From Streptomyces sp. NBC_00190 (GTDB taxonomy: Bacteria > Actinomycetota > Actinomycetes > Streptomycetales > Streptomycetaceae), in the NCBI RefSeq assembly GCF_036203305.1, contig NZ_CP108131.1, positions 4,836,001 to 4,900,000 on the forward strand: a DNA stretch of 64,000 nt, given 5' to 3'. This document shows, one piece after another, positions 44,040-52,235 of this stretch. The translations under genes and the position numbers were made by a program. The number at the start of each line of letters is the position of its first letter. Within the stretch, counting starts at the first letter, position 1. The notes beneath the pieces were generated by a model that did not search any database, was not told the DNA's origin, and worked only from the letters and a program-made list of their open reading frames with translations.

Positions 44040-44079
44040 GCCGCTGATCCTTCCACAGCGGCCCTCCGGGCTGTACCCG

Positions 44080-44412
44080 TCAGAGCGCCGCAGTGATGAG
44101 GCGGCCGAGGTGAACGCGCATCTGCGCACGGTCGTTGGGGGCGGGGACGAGCGAGTAGACGACGGTGCGGCCGCCCCGCTCGGTCGCGAACACCCCGCTG
44201 GTGGACGGGCCCATGGAGCCGGTCTTGCCCCAGACGACGGCGCGGTCGGCCTCGGCGCGCATCATGCCGCTCATGCTGTACCGGTCCACGTTGCCCTCCG
44301 AGAGCGCTGGCATGGTGAACAACTGCCGCTGCTGGGCGGGCTTCAGCAGCCGGCAGCGCAGCAGCGCCGCCATGAACCGTTCCAGGTCGGGGGCGTTGGG
44401 GACCATGCCGCC
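44080..44412 (-). pseudogene. Remnant of a serine hydrolase (beta-lactamase / D-Ala-D-Ala carboxypeptidase class)
   Basis: About 110 residues match only the C-terminal end of the class C-like serine hydrolase fold: GGMVPNAPDLERFMAALL, YSMSGMMRAEADRAVVWGKT and TSGVFATERGGRTVVYSLVP. The SxxK and YxN motifs, which would lie upstream, are missing; the sequence between 44412 and 44566 shows no family similarity in any frame. A small frame could be translated from 44406. A disrupted gene is the simplest reading. Confidence 0.65.
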
Positions 44413-44566
44413 CTCGGACCGGCGGCGACCAGGGTGGTCCAACGGGCCCTGAGCGTGGCGGAGTTCACGGAATTCGCGGAGTCCTTCATGGCCGTAAGCC
44501 TGCCGTGAGGAAGATCGGCCATGGGGGACGGCCCCCAGCCGACCCTGACGCGCCCCCGAGTACGCA

Positions 44567-44601
44567 CAAGGCCCGCACCCCGAGGAGGGGTGCGGGCCTT
44601 G
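44567..44601 (-). terminator. Terminator of the sdhCDAB operon
   Basis: A perfect 15-bp stem (44567-44581 with 44587-44601) with 5-nt loop GAGGA, 20 bp after the sdhB stop in the direction of transcription. Confidence 0.85.
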
Positions 44602-44620
44602 CCGCGTCAAGGAGGGGGAA

Positions 44621-45388
44621 TCAGAAGCGACGCGTGATCAGCGCGCGCTTCACTTCCTGGATCGCCTTCGTGACCTCGATGCCACGCGGGCACGCGTCGG
44701 TGCAGTTGAAGGTCGTGCGGCAGCGCCACACGCCGTCCTTGTCGTTGAGGATCTCCAGCCGCTGCTCGCCGGCCTCGTCACGCGAGTCGAAGATGAAGCG
44801 GTGCGCGTTGACGATCGCCGCCGGGCCGAAGTACTGGCCGTCGTTCCAGAACACCGGGCACGAGGACGTGCACGCGGCGCACAGGATGCACTTGGTGGTG
44901 TCGTCGAAGCGCTCGCGGTCCTCGGCGGACTGCAGGCGCTCACGCGTCGGCTCGTTGCCCTTGGTGACCAGGAACGGCATGACGTCGCGGTACGCCTGGA
45001 AGAAGGGCTCCATGTCGACGACAAGGTCCTTCATCACGGTGAGGCCCTTGATGGCCTCGACCGTGATCGGCTTCTCCGGGTTGATGTCCTTGATCAGCGT
45101 CTTGCAGGCGAGCCTGTTCTTGCCGTTGATCCGCATCGCGTCGGAGCCGCAGATGCCGTGCGCGCACGAGCGGCGGAAGGTCAGCGTGCCGTCGAGGTCC
45201 CACTTGATCTTGTGGAGACCGTCGAGCACGCGCTCCTTCGGGTCGATCTCGATCTGGAAGTCCTGCCACTGCGCCTCGTCCGAGATCTCGGGGTTGTAGC
45301 GGCGGATCCGGAACGTGACCGTGATGAAGGGCGAAGCCGCGGCCGCGGCCTCCATCTGGTCCGTCTTGCTCAGGGTCGGGGTGCCCAT
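44621..45388 (-). CDS. sdhB: Succinate dehydrogenase iron-sulphur subunit
   Basis: 255 residues carrying all three clusters of complex II: [2Fe-2S] ligands in CAHGICGSDAM and the later Cys of NRLAC, [4Fe-4S] in CILCAACTSSCP, and [3Fe-4S] in CRTTFNCTDACPRG. It passes electrons from FAD in SdhA to quinone at SdhCD. The start overlaps the sdhA stop by one base (ATGA). Last gene of the operon. Confidence 0.97.
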   Translation of the reverse strand: MGTPTLSKTDQMEAAAAASPFITVTFRIRRYNPEISDEAQWQDFQIEIDPKERVLDGLHKIKWDLDGTLTFRRSCAHGICGSDAMRINGKNRLACKTLIKDINPEKPITVEAIKGLTVMKDLVVDMEPFFQAYRDVMPFLVTKGNEPTRERLQSAEDRERFDDTTKCILCAACTSSCPVFWNDGQYFGPAAIVNAHRFIFDSRDEAGEQRLEILNDKDGVWRCRTTFNCTDACPRGIEVTKAIQEVKRALITRRF

Positions 45389-47142
45389 CAGTACTTACGC
45401 TCCATCGGCTGGTAGCGGGTGACGACGACGGGCTTGTAGTCCAGCCGGACGGAGTCCTTGCCGTCGTCGCCGACCTCGCGGTACGCCATGGTGTGGCGCA
45501 TGAAGTTGACGTCGTCGCGGTTCGGGTAGTCCTCGCGGTAGTGACCGCCGCGGGACTCCTTGCGCGCCAGCGCGGACACGGCCATGACCTCGGCCAGGTC
45601 GAGCAGGTTGCCCAGCTCGATGGCCTCCAGCAGGTCCGTGTTGAAGCGCTTGCCCTTGTCCTGGACGGACACGTTCTTGTAGCGCTCGCGCAGTTCCGCG
45701 ATCTTCTCGACCGCGGTCTTGATGGTCTGCTCCGTACGGAACACCATCACGCACGCGTCCATCGTCTCCTGGAGCTCCAGGCGCAGGTCGGCGACCCGCT
45801 CCTTGCCCGTGGAGTCGCGCAGCTGCTCGACGAGGTCGACGACCTGCTGCGCCGGGTTCTCCGGCAGCTCGACGTAGTCGTTCTCGTGCGCGTACTTGGC
45901 CGCGGCGATGCCCGAGCGCTTGCCGAAGACGTTGATGTCCAGCAGCGAGTTGGTGCCCAGGCGGTTCGCGCCGTGCACGGACACGCACGCGACCTCGCCG
46001 GCCGCGTACAGGCCCGGGACGACGGTGGTGTTGTCCGAGAGGACCTCACCCTCGACGTTGGTCGGGATGCCGCCCATGGCGTAGTGCGCGGTGGGCTGGA
46101 TCGGGATCGGGTCCGTGTACGGCTCGATGCCCAGGTACGTACGCGCGAACTCGGTGATGTCCGGGAGCTTCGCGTCGAGCTGCTCCGGCGGCAGGTGCGT
46201 CAGGTCCAGGTACACGTGGTCACCGGCCGGACCGCAGCCGCGGCCCTCACGGATCTCGGTGTAGATGGAGCGCGAGACGACGTCACGGGACGCGAGGTCC
46301 TTCATGACCGGCGCGTACTTCTCCATGAAGCGCTCGCCGTCCTTGTTGCGGAGGATGCCGCCCTCACCGCGGGCGCCCTCCGTCAGCAGGATGCCCATGC
46401 GCCAGATGCCCGTCGGGTGGAACTGGAAGAACTCCATGTCCTCCAGCGGCAGGCCGCGGCGGTAGCAGGCCGCCTGGCCGTCACCCGTGAGGGTGTGCGC
46501 GTTGGAGGTCACCTTGAAGAACTTGCCGGTGCCGCCGGAGGCGTAGATGACGGACTTGGCCTGGAACACGTGGATCTCGCCGGTGGCGAGCTCGTACGCG
46601 ACCACACCGGCCGACTTCTTGACGCCGTCCTCCTCGACCAGGAGCTGGTCCAGGACGTAGAACTCGTTGAAGAACTCCACGCCCTCCTTGACGCAGTTCT
46701 GGTACAGCGTCTGGAGGATCATGTGGCCCGTGCGGTCCGCGGCGTAGCAGGACCGGCGGACCGGGGCCTCGCCGTGGTTGCGCGAGTGGCCGCCGAAGCG
46801 GCGCTGGTCGATGGTGCCGTCCGGCGTGCGGTTGAACGGCAGGCCCATCTTCTCCAGGTCGAGGACGGCGTCGATGGCCTCCTTCGCCAGGATCTCGGCG
46901 GCGTCCTGGTCGACCAGGTAGTCACCGCCCTTGACCGTGTCGAAGGTGTGCCACTCCCAGTTGTCGTCCTCCACGTTGGCCAGCGCGGCGGCCATGCCGC
47001 CCTGCGCGGCGCCCGTGTGGGAGCGGGTGGGGTAGAGCTTCGTCAGCACCGCGGTGCGGCTGCGCTTCGTCGACTCGATGGCGGCGCGCATGCCCGCGCC
47101 ACCTGCGCCGACGATGACGGTGTCGTACTTGTGGATCTTCAT
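45388..47142 (-). CDS. sdhA: Succinate dehydrogenase flavoprotein subunit
   Basis: 584 residues. Dinucleotide-binding IVGAGGAGMRAAIES at the N-terminus, FAD-linked His in RSHTGAAQGG, active-site region FHPTGIWRMGIL with GARGEGG, and the C-terminal helical domain. It oxidises succinate to fumarate. The ATG at 47142 (MKIHKYDTVIVGAG) was preferred; the longer open frame overlaps sdhD. Second-to-last gene of sdhCDAB. Confidence 0.97.
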   Translation of the reverse strand: MKIHKYDTVIVGAGGAGMRAAIESTKRSRTAVLTKLYPTRSHTGAAQGGMAAALANVEDDNWEWHTFDTVKGGDYLVDQDAAEILAKEAIDAVLDLEKMGLPFNRTPDGTIDQRRFGGHSRNHGEAPVRRSCYAADRTGHMILQTLYQNCVKEGVEFFNEFYVLDQLLVEEDGVKKSAGVVAYELATGEIHVFQAKSVIYASGGTGKFFKVTSNAHTLTGDGQAACYRRGLPLEDMEFFQFHPTGIWRMGILLTEGARGEGGILRNKDGERFMEKYAPVMKDLASRDVVSRSIYTEIREGRGCGPAGDHVYLDLTHLPPEQLDAKLPDITEFARTYLGIEPYTDPIPIQPTAHYAMGGIPTNVEGEVLSDNTTVVPGLYAAGEVACVSVHGANRLGTNSLLDINVFGKRSGIAAAKYAHENDYVELPENPAQQVVDLVEQLRDSTGKERVADLRLELQETMDACVMVFRTEQTIKTAVEKIAELRERYKNVSVQDKGKRFNTDLLEAIELGNLLDLAEVMAVSALARKESRGGHYREDYPNRDDVNFMRHTMAYREVGDDGKDSVRLDYKPVVVTRYQPMERKY

Positions 47143-47165
47143 TGGTTTCGCCTCAGCCCCGTTGC

Positions 47166-47648
47166 CTAGCGGATGTTCGGGTCGAAGGTGAAGATCACCA
47201 GCGTGCCCAGAAGGATGGTGAACACCGTGGCGGTGTAGAGCAGGCCCTTCAGCCACAGCCGCGTGTTGGCGCGCTCCGCGTAGTCGTTGATGACGGTACG
47301 CAGACCGTTGGCGCCGTGCAGCATGGCTAGCCACAGCATCAGCAGGTCCCAGACCTGCCAGAACGGGGACGCCCAGCGGCCGGCCACGAAGGCGAAGCCG
47401 ATCTTGGACACGCCGCCGTCGAGCACCAGCTGGATCAGCAGGTGGCCGATGACGAGGACGACGAGAACGATGCCCGAGAGGCGCATGAAGAGCCACGCGA
47501 CCATCTCGAAGTTCCCGCGGGTCGAGCGCGGGGTCTTGCCGGTCCGCTTGCGCGGGGCCTCGATGTAAGGCGCCGGGTTCTCGGCGTCGTAGAGGGATGC
47601 GCCCTCGACGTCGCCGATGGCCTTGGCGGAAGAAGTGTCAGAAGACAT
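47166..47648 (-). CDS. sdhD: Succinate dehydrogenase membrane anchor subunit
   Basis: 160 residues with three transmembrane helices (LFMRLSGIVLVVLVIGHLLI, WDLLMLWLAMLHGANGLRTV, LLYTATVFTILLGTLVIFTF) and the haem/quinone-site His residues in GHLLIQ and LHGANGLR. The ATG at 47648 has GGGAAG 8 bp upstream; the GTG at 47657, overlapping sdhC, is the alternative. It lies between sdhC and sdhA, spaced 23 bp from sdhA. Confidence 0.92.
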   Translation of the reverse strand: MSSDTSSAKAIGDVEGASLYDAENPAPYIEAPRKRTGKTPRSTRGNFEMVAWLFMRLSGIVLVVLVIGHLLIQLVLDGGVSKIGFAFVAGRWASPFWQVWDLLMLWLAMLHGANGLRTVINDYAERANTRLWLKGLLYTATVFTILLGTLVIFTFDPNIR

Positions 47649-47653
47649 GCGTG

Positions 47654-48034
47654 TCACTTCCCGAACAGTTCAAGGTAGGCGTGGCCGAGTACGGGGTACA
47701 GAGCACCCGCCATCAGCACGACCCAGATGATCACGACCCACCAGAGCATCTTCTTCTGGTGGCGCGGGCCCTTGGACCAGAAGTCCACGGCGATGACACG
47801 GAGACCGTTGAGCGCGTGGAACAGGATTGCGGCGACGAGGCCGTACTCCAGCAGCGCGACGATCGGAGTCTTGTAGGTAGCCACCACATCGTCGTACGCC
47901 TCGGGGGAGACGCGGACGAGTGCGGTGTCGAGGACGTGTACGAACAGGAAGAAGAAGATGAGGACGCCGGTGACTCGATGAGCCACCCAGGACCACATTC
48001 CTTCCCGGCCGCGGTACAACGTTCCAGCCGGCAC
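47654..48034 (-). CDS. sdhC: Succinate dehydrogenase cytochrome b556 subunit
   Basis: 126 residues with three transmembrane helices. The signature is WSWVAHRVTGVLIFFFLFVHVLD near the N-terminus, containing the haem b His, and FHALNGLRVIAVDFW later. GTG 48034 is preceded by GGAGGG with 6-bp spacing. First gene of the operon; its promoter lies in 48035-48186. Confidence 0.93.
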   Translation of the reverse strand: MPAGTLYRGREGMWSWVAHRVTGVLIFFFLFVHVLDTALVRVSPEAYDDVVATYKTPIVALLEYGLVAAILFHALNGLRVIAVDFWSKGPRHQKKMLWWVVIIWVVLMAGALYPVLGHAYLELFGK

Positions 48035-48186
48035 GGAAAACCCTCCGGAAGCGGGGCGGGGGCCAGCCGGCTTCTTTGTCGGTCGGGCCCGGCCGGGTAC
48101 GGTCCACCGGCCCCGGACATCGTAGCGACGCTTTGTCGGTTCCTTCGCGCGGGGGCCATCGGTGTGATCAAACAGGCTCGGACGGG
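48035..48186 (-). promoter_or_regulatory. sdhCDAB promoter region with a direct repeat
   Basis: The 152-bp gap contains CTTTGTCGGT twice, at 48074-48083 and 48131-48140 (57 bp apart). No known operator or clear -35/-10 pair was recognised. Confidence 0.35.
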
Positions 48187-48846
48187 CTATCCCACAGGGG
48201 CGAATAGCCCCGTTTCCGCCCCGGACAGACCATCCGCCGACGTCAGCCAATGTGTCAGGTCGCACAATCGGGCCTGCGCGACACGGCGCAGCTCGTCGGC
48301 GGAGATCGAGCGTTCCTCGTCCTCCTCGTGACCCATCCGGCGGCGGATCGCGGCCAGCAGATGGGCCACCCGCTCCTCCGGCGGATGCCCGTCGAGACAG
48401 ATCACGAAGGCGTGGCCGAACTTCCGTTCGTACTCGGCGTGCGCCGCGTCGAGGGCCAGCAGCGCCGCGTACGAGGCCCCGTGGCCCAGCTCCTCCGAGC
48501 ACTCGGCGGCCAGTGCCTCCGTGAGGTCGGCCTGCGAGAGGTCGTACGAGGCTTCGTCCGCGGCGGCGATCAGCGTGCCGAGATCGGGGTAGGGGCGGTG
48601 CGTGGAGACCCGGTGCGCCCAGCGGCGGCTTCCGCAGCACTGCATCAGGGCCGCCTGGGCGGCCTCGGGGGACAGGGCGTTGAACCGGGCCAGCCCGCAG
48701 CCGTGGGAAGGACCGGGGCTTCCTCCGGACTTCTCTCCCGGACTCTGTCCGGAAAGGGCCCCCGGAGGGATGCCCCCATGGGACTGTGCCGGAAGGTGGC
48801 TGGACAGCGGGGGGCTCCTCGGGGCGTGGCGCGGGTGTACGGCCAC
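48187..48846 (-). CDS. OHCU decarboxylase-like protein (2-oxo-4-hydroxy-4-carboxy-5-ureidoimidazoline decarboxylase family)
   Basis: About 219 residues; residues from about 55 match the family: FNALSPEAAQAALMQCCGSR, THRPYPDLGTLIAAADEASY, EYERKFGHAFVICLDGHPPEE and IRRRMGHEEDEE. The enzyme acts after urate oxidase to give S-allantoin. The HPRIG segment normally bearing the catalytic His is not seen; AAECSEELGHGASY stands there, so activity is uncertain. No uricase gene is adjacent. The GTG at 48846 is the only reasonable start, leaving an unusual Pro/Gly-rich leader of about 50 residues. Confidence 0.78.
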   Translation of the reverse strand: MAVHPRHAPRSPPLSSHLPAQSHGGIPPGALSGQSPGEKSGGSPGPSHGCGLARFNALSPEAAQAALMQCCGSRRWAHRVSTHRPYPDLGTLIAAADEASYDLSQADLTEALAAECSEELGHGASYAALLALDAAHAEYERKFGHAFVICLDGHPPEERVAHLLAAIRRRMGHEEDEERSISADELRRVAQARLCDLTHWLTSADGLSGAETGLFAPVG

Positions 48847-49173
48847 GCTATAGACGCAGGGCAAGGCGTGTCGTACCCATTCGGGGATTTCACCCGGAAG
48901 TGAGCCGAAAGGATGACGTGGGTACCGTGGACCTCGACGGGGCAGCGCCCGGGATCGGGATAAGGAGGGCGGCCGAGGCCGCCACCCCCCACAGGAGAGG
49001 CCCCAGCCGCCATCCGTCACGGGCTCGTGCGACAAGCCCGTATCCCTGTCAGCGTCCTGAGTGCGTTTTGTGTCACACCCCGCTCCGCGCAGGATTGGTT
49101 GCTCGTTGTACAACTCGTGGACGAAGGTGCGGGAAAGCCGTAACGTGCTGATTTGCGCCAGACGTACAGGACA
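48847..49173. other. 327-bp intergenic region with several short palindromes
   Basis: No gene seen. It contains GGCGGCC-GA-GGCCGCC (48968-48983), a CGGGCT/AGCCCG hairpin (49020-49040) and the 10-bp palindrome GTTGTACAAC (49105-49114), 60 bp before the sigma-factor gene. The last may be an operator or part of that gene's promoter. Confidence 0.4.
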
Positions 49174-49944
49174 GTGAACGGGTTGGGGACTTTGCTGGGG
49201 GACGACGCGGAGCTGACCGCCGCGGTGCTCGCGGCACAGGACGGCGACGAGGACGCGTTCCGTGCTGTGTACCGTGCCGTGCACCCACGGCTGCTCGGAT
49301 ACGTACGCACGCTCGTCGGGGACGGCGACGCGGAAGACGTGACCTCCGAGGCCTGGCTGCAGATCGCCCGCGACCTCGACTCCTTCGCCGGCGACGCCGA
49401 CCGCTTCCGGGGCTGGGCCGCCCGCATCGCCCGCAACCGGGCCCTCGACCACATCCGCATGCGCGGCCGTCGCCCCGCCATCGGCGGCGACGACACCGAG
49501 CTCACCGGCTGGGCCGCCGACAGCGACACCGCGGTCGCGGCGATGGAGTCCCTGTCCACCGGCACGACGATGGCGCTCATCGCGCAGCTCCCGCAGGACC
49601 AGGCCGAGGCCGTCGTCCTGCGGGTCGTGGTCGGCCTGGACGCGAAGAGCGCGGCCGAGACGCTCGGCAAGCGGCCCGGCGCCGTGCGCACCGCCGCTCA
49701 CCGCGGCCTGAAGAAGCTCGCGGAGCTGCTCGGAGCGCAGGACGCGGAGGGCGACTTCGCGCCGGACTCGGTACCGGACTCGGACCGGGGGCCGCGCGTC
49801 GGCCATAATGCCGGTGGCCAGGCGCGGGGCGGCGGGGGCGGGAGGGATCTCGACGCCGTACCCGCACAGCGCGGCCACGGCGGGGGCCTCGTAGAAAAAA
49901 CCGGTGTGACGCATTCACGTTGGCGGACGCAGAAGGACATGTGA
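49174..49944 (+). CDS. ECF-type RNA polymerase sigma factor
   Basis: 256 residues. Region 2 at about 20-85 (FRAVYRAVHPRLLGYVRTLV, EAWLQIARDLDSF, FRGWAARIARNRALDHIR) and region 4 at about 125-185 (IAQLPQDQAEAVVLRVVVGL, AAETLGKRPGAVRTAAHRGL). A Gly/Asp-rich tail of about 65 residues ends in RTQKDM and may be regulatory. GTG 49174 (VNGLGTLLGDD) was chosen; a TTG at 49153 is possible. The stop overlaps the next start (TGATG), so the two products are translationally coupled. Confidence 0.92.
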   Translation: MNGLGTLLGDDAELTAAVLAAQDGDEDAFRAVYRAVHPRLLGYVRTLVGDGDAEDVTSEAWLQIARDLDSFAGDADRFRGWAARIARNRALDHIRMRGRRPAIGGDDTELTGWAADSDTAVAAMESLSTGTTMALIAQLPQDQAEAVVLRVVVGLDAKSAAETLGKRPGAVRTAAHRGLKKLAELLGAQDAEGDFAPDSVPDSDRGPRVGHNAGGQARGGGGGRDLDAVPAQRGHGGGLVEKTGVTHSRWRTQKDM

Positions 49945-50999
49945 TGGCCGACGAGCGCGACAGGTGGCTGGACAGCGCCGCCGCGGACAAACTGCTGCGC
50001 GGTGAACCGGCGGAACCTGTGGGACCGGACGCCGACCCGCGGGACCGGCGCGAAGCCGCCCGGCTGCGCGCTGCCCTCGACGCCTTGGCCGGACCGCCGC
50101 CCGCGACCGGGGAACTGCCCGGCGAGGCCGCGGCGGTGGCCGCCTTCCTCGCGGCGCGCGGCGGCTCCGCGGCCACGCCCGCAAGCACCGAACGCTCCGA
50201 ACGCCGCGAGTCCGCGGCGTTCTCCGGCGAACCCCTGGTCGACATCGGCCGCGCCTCCGCCGCCTTCCGCGTTCCCGCGCCCCGGCGCGCTCGGACGGTG
50301 CGGTTCGGTCTGGCGGCGGCCCTCGCGAGCGTCGCGGTCGGCGGACTGGCCGCCGCGGCGGGCGCCGGGCTGCTGGACCAGTCGCGGCACGACACCGCCG
50401 GGCCGGGCCCCGCGATGTCGGTGAGCGCCGACGGCGTGCCCACCCCGGGCGACGGCAGCGGGGCCTCGACGCTCAGCCCGCAGCTGCGCCCCACCCCGCT
50501 GCGGGACGGCGCGAGTCCGTCGGCCTCCACGGGCCCGACGCAGCAGCCGGGTACGTCCGCGAGCGGTACGGCGTCCGCCGGCGGATTCTCGTCCGGTACG
50601 CCCGCCACCGGTGGCACGGGCAAGGACGGCAAGGACGGCAAGTCCCGGACGGACGGAACCCCGGACTTCTTCGGCGGCGACAGCAAGGACCGCGACCAGG
50701 ACCGGGAGAACATGCGCCGGGCCGTGGACCTCTGCAAGGACTACCGGTCCGGCCGGCTCAACGACGACCGGCGCGAGCGGCTCTCACACCTGGCCCGCGG
50801 CCTCGCTCGTATCCCGTCCTACTGCGGGGCGCTGCTGGACGGCGTCGTCGACGACGGCAAGCGCATGGACTCCCCGGGCATGTCCGTGGGCGGTACGGGT
50901 GCCGGGTCGGTCAAGGCCCCGACCGTGGCACCGCCGCTCCCGGGGGCCTCGGCGGCCCTGCCCGACCGGCTCTCACAACCCGCATCGAGCAGCCTGTAA
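49944..50999 (+). CDS. Transmembrane partner of the ECF sigma factor (putative anti-sigma factor)
   Basis: 351 residues: cytosolic N-terminus of about 115 (ERDRWLDSAAADKLLRGEP), a transmembrane helix near 120-142 (FGLAAALASVAVGGLAAAAGA), a long Ser/Thr/Gly-rich extracytoplasmic linker, and a helical C-terminal domain with two Cys (VDLCKDYRSGRL, IPSYCGALLDG). No zinc-binding HxxxCxxC anti-sigma motif is present. Coupling to the sigma gene makes an anti-sigma role likely; the outer domain would sense the signal. GAAGGA precedes the ATG at 49944 by 6 bp. Confidence 0.8.
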   Translation: MADERDRWLDSAAADKLLRGEPAEPVGPDADPRDRREAARLRAALDALAGPPPATGELPGEAAAVAAFLAARGGSAATPASTERSERRESAAFSGEPLVDIGRASAAFRVPAPRRARTVRFGLAAALASVAVGGLAAAAGAGLLDQSRHDTAGPGPAMSVSADGVPTPGDGSGASTLSPQLRPTPLRDGASPSASTGPTQQPGTSASGTASAGGFSSGTPATGGTGKDGKDGKSRTDGTPDFFGGDSKDRDQDRENMRRAVDLCKDYRSGRLNDDRRERLSHLARGLARIPSYCGALLDGVVDDGKRMDSPGMSVGGTGAGSVKAPTVAPPLPGASAALPDRLSQPASSSL

Positions 51000-51096
51000 C
51001 ACTTTTCGAATCGGCGGCGCAGTACATAACGAGCCGACTGGTCATCGGCTGCGCATGAGCCGGGGTTCCCCCCGTACCCCTGGGCTCTGCGCAAAC

Positions 51097-51135
51097 GGCG
51101 CGGGCGGGGCACGTTCCCCCGGCCCTGCCCGCGCC
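51097..51135. terminator. Hairpin between convergent genes
   Basis: GGCGCGGGC (51097-51105) pairs with GCCCGCGCC (51127-51135), 98 bp after the putative anti-sigma gene and 38 bp after the L,D-transpeptidase gene on the other strand. No T-tract. Confidence 0.55.
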
Positions 51136-51173
51136 ACTAACTTCCGACCACCGGCCTGCGGCCGCCGCCCGGC

Positions 51174-52058
51174 TCACCAGTAGACGACGACCTTGTCGCC
51201 GACCTGCACCTGGTCGAAGAGGGCCGACAGCTTCTTCTTGTCCCGGACGTTCACGCAGCCGTGCGAGGCGCCAGCGTAGCCGCGGGCCGCGAAGTCGGCC
51301 GAGTAGTGCACCGCCTGGCCGCCGCTGAAGAACATCGCGTACGGCATCGGCGTGTGGTAGATCGTCGACGTCCAGTCCTTGGCCTTCCAGCCCACGTTGA
51401 ACACGCCCTCGCGGGTCGGGGTGTTCTCCGAGCCGAAGCGCACGTCCATCGTGGAGACGACCTTGCCGTCGATCATCCAGGCGAGGGTGCGGCTCTCCTT
51501 GCTGATGCACATGACCCGGCCCTCCATGCAGCGCGGGTCGGGCGCGTCCGCCTCGTTCTCCGTCGGCGGGCGCAGCTCGTCGGCGGTGGGCTTCTTCGAG
51601 GAGCTCTGGATCTTGTTCCAGGTGGCCTCGTCGACCGAACCGGTCGCGTTCAGGGAGTGCTTCGACTGGAAGGACTTGACCGCCGCGGTGGTCTTCGTGC
51701 CGTAGAAGCCGGTCGGCGCGACCGACATGAACTTGAGCTGCTTCAGGCGTGCCTGGAGCTCGCGCACCTGCTCGGTGTCGTCTCCGTTGGCCATGATCTG
51801 CTTCACCGTCGGCGAAGGCGAGGCGGACGCCGACGGGGACGCGGACGCCGACGCGGACGGAGAGGCCGACGGCGACGCGTCGCCGGGCTTGCCGTCGGTG
51901 GTCGGAGAGGCTTCGGGGGTGGCGGCCGCCGTGGGCGAAGAGGGGGCCGAGGAAGCGGAGCCGGCCGACTCCGACTTCTGCGGCCCGCAGGCGGTCGCGG
52001 CGAGCGCGACGGCGGTTGCCACCCCGATCGTGCGGATTATCAATCTCTGGCGCTGCAT
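51174..52058 (-). CDS. L,D-transpeptidase lipoprotein with peptidoglycan-binding domain
   Basis: 294 residues: lipoprotein signal with lipobox LAATAC (Cys near residue 25) and a Ser/Ala/Pro-rich linker. A PG_binding_1 domain follows at about 85-150 ([30 protein letters not shown]). The C-terminal YkuD catalytic domain has [20 protein letters not shown] (catalytic Cys in SHGCVN). It forms 3-3 crosslinks or attaches proteins in the wall. The ATG at 52058 ([12 protein letters not shown]) was chosen because it gives a proper signal peptide. Confidence 0.93.
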   Translation of the reverse strand: MQRQRLIIRTIGVATAVALAATACGPQKSESAGSASSAPSSPTAAATPEASPTTDGKPGDASPSASPSASASASPSASASPSPTVKQIMANGDDTEQVRELQARLKQLKFMSVAPTGFYGTKTTAAVKSFQSKHSLNATGSVDEATWNKIQSSSKKPTADELRPPTENEADAPDPRCMEGRVMCISKESRTLAWMIDGKVVSTMDVRFGSENTPTREGVFNVGWKAKDWTSTIYHTPMPYAMFFSGGQAVHYSADFAARGYAGASHGCVNVRDKKKLSALFDQVQVGDKVVVYW

Positions 52059-52235
52059 TGCAGTCCCCCCGGTTTCTACGTCGTGTATGTAGGTGATGCC
52101 TCGCGTGCGTGGAGAGTTGCGCTCGGACCCGGGATGTTGCGCCATTGTGACCAGGGGTCGTCCGCAGCCTTACGCGATGGGGCGGGACGGTTGTACCAGT
52201 CCCGGGGCCGGTCGCTCTATGGAGGTTTACGTCAC

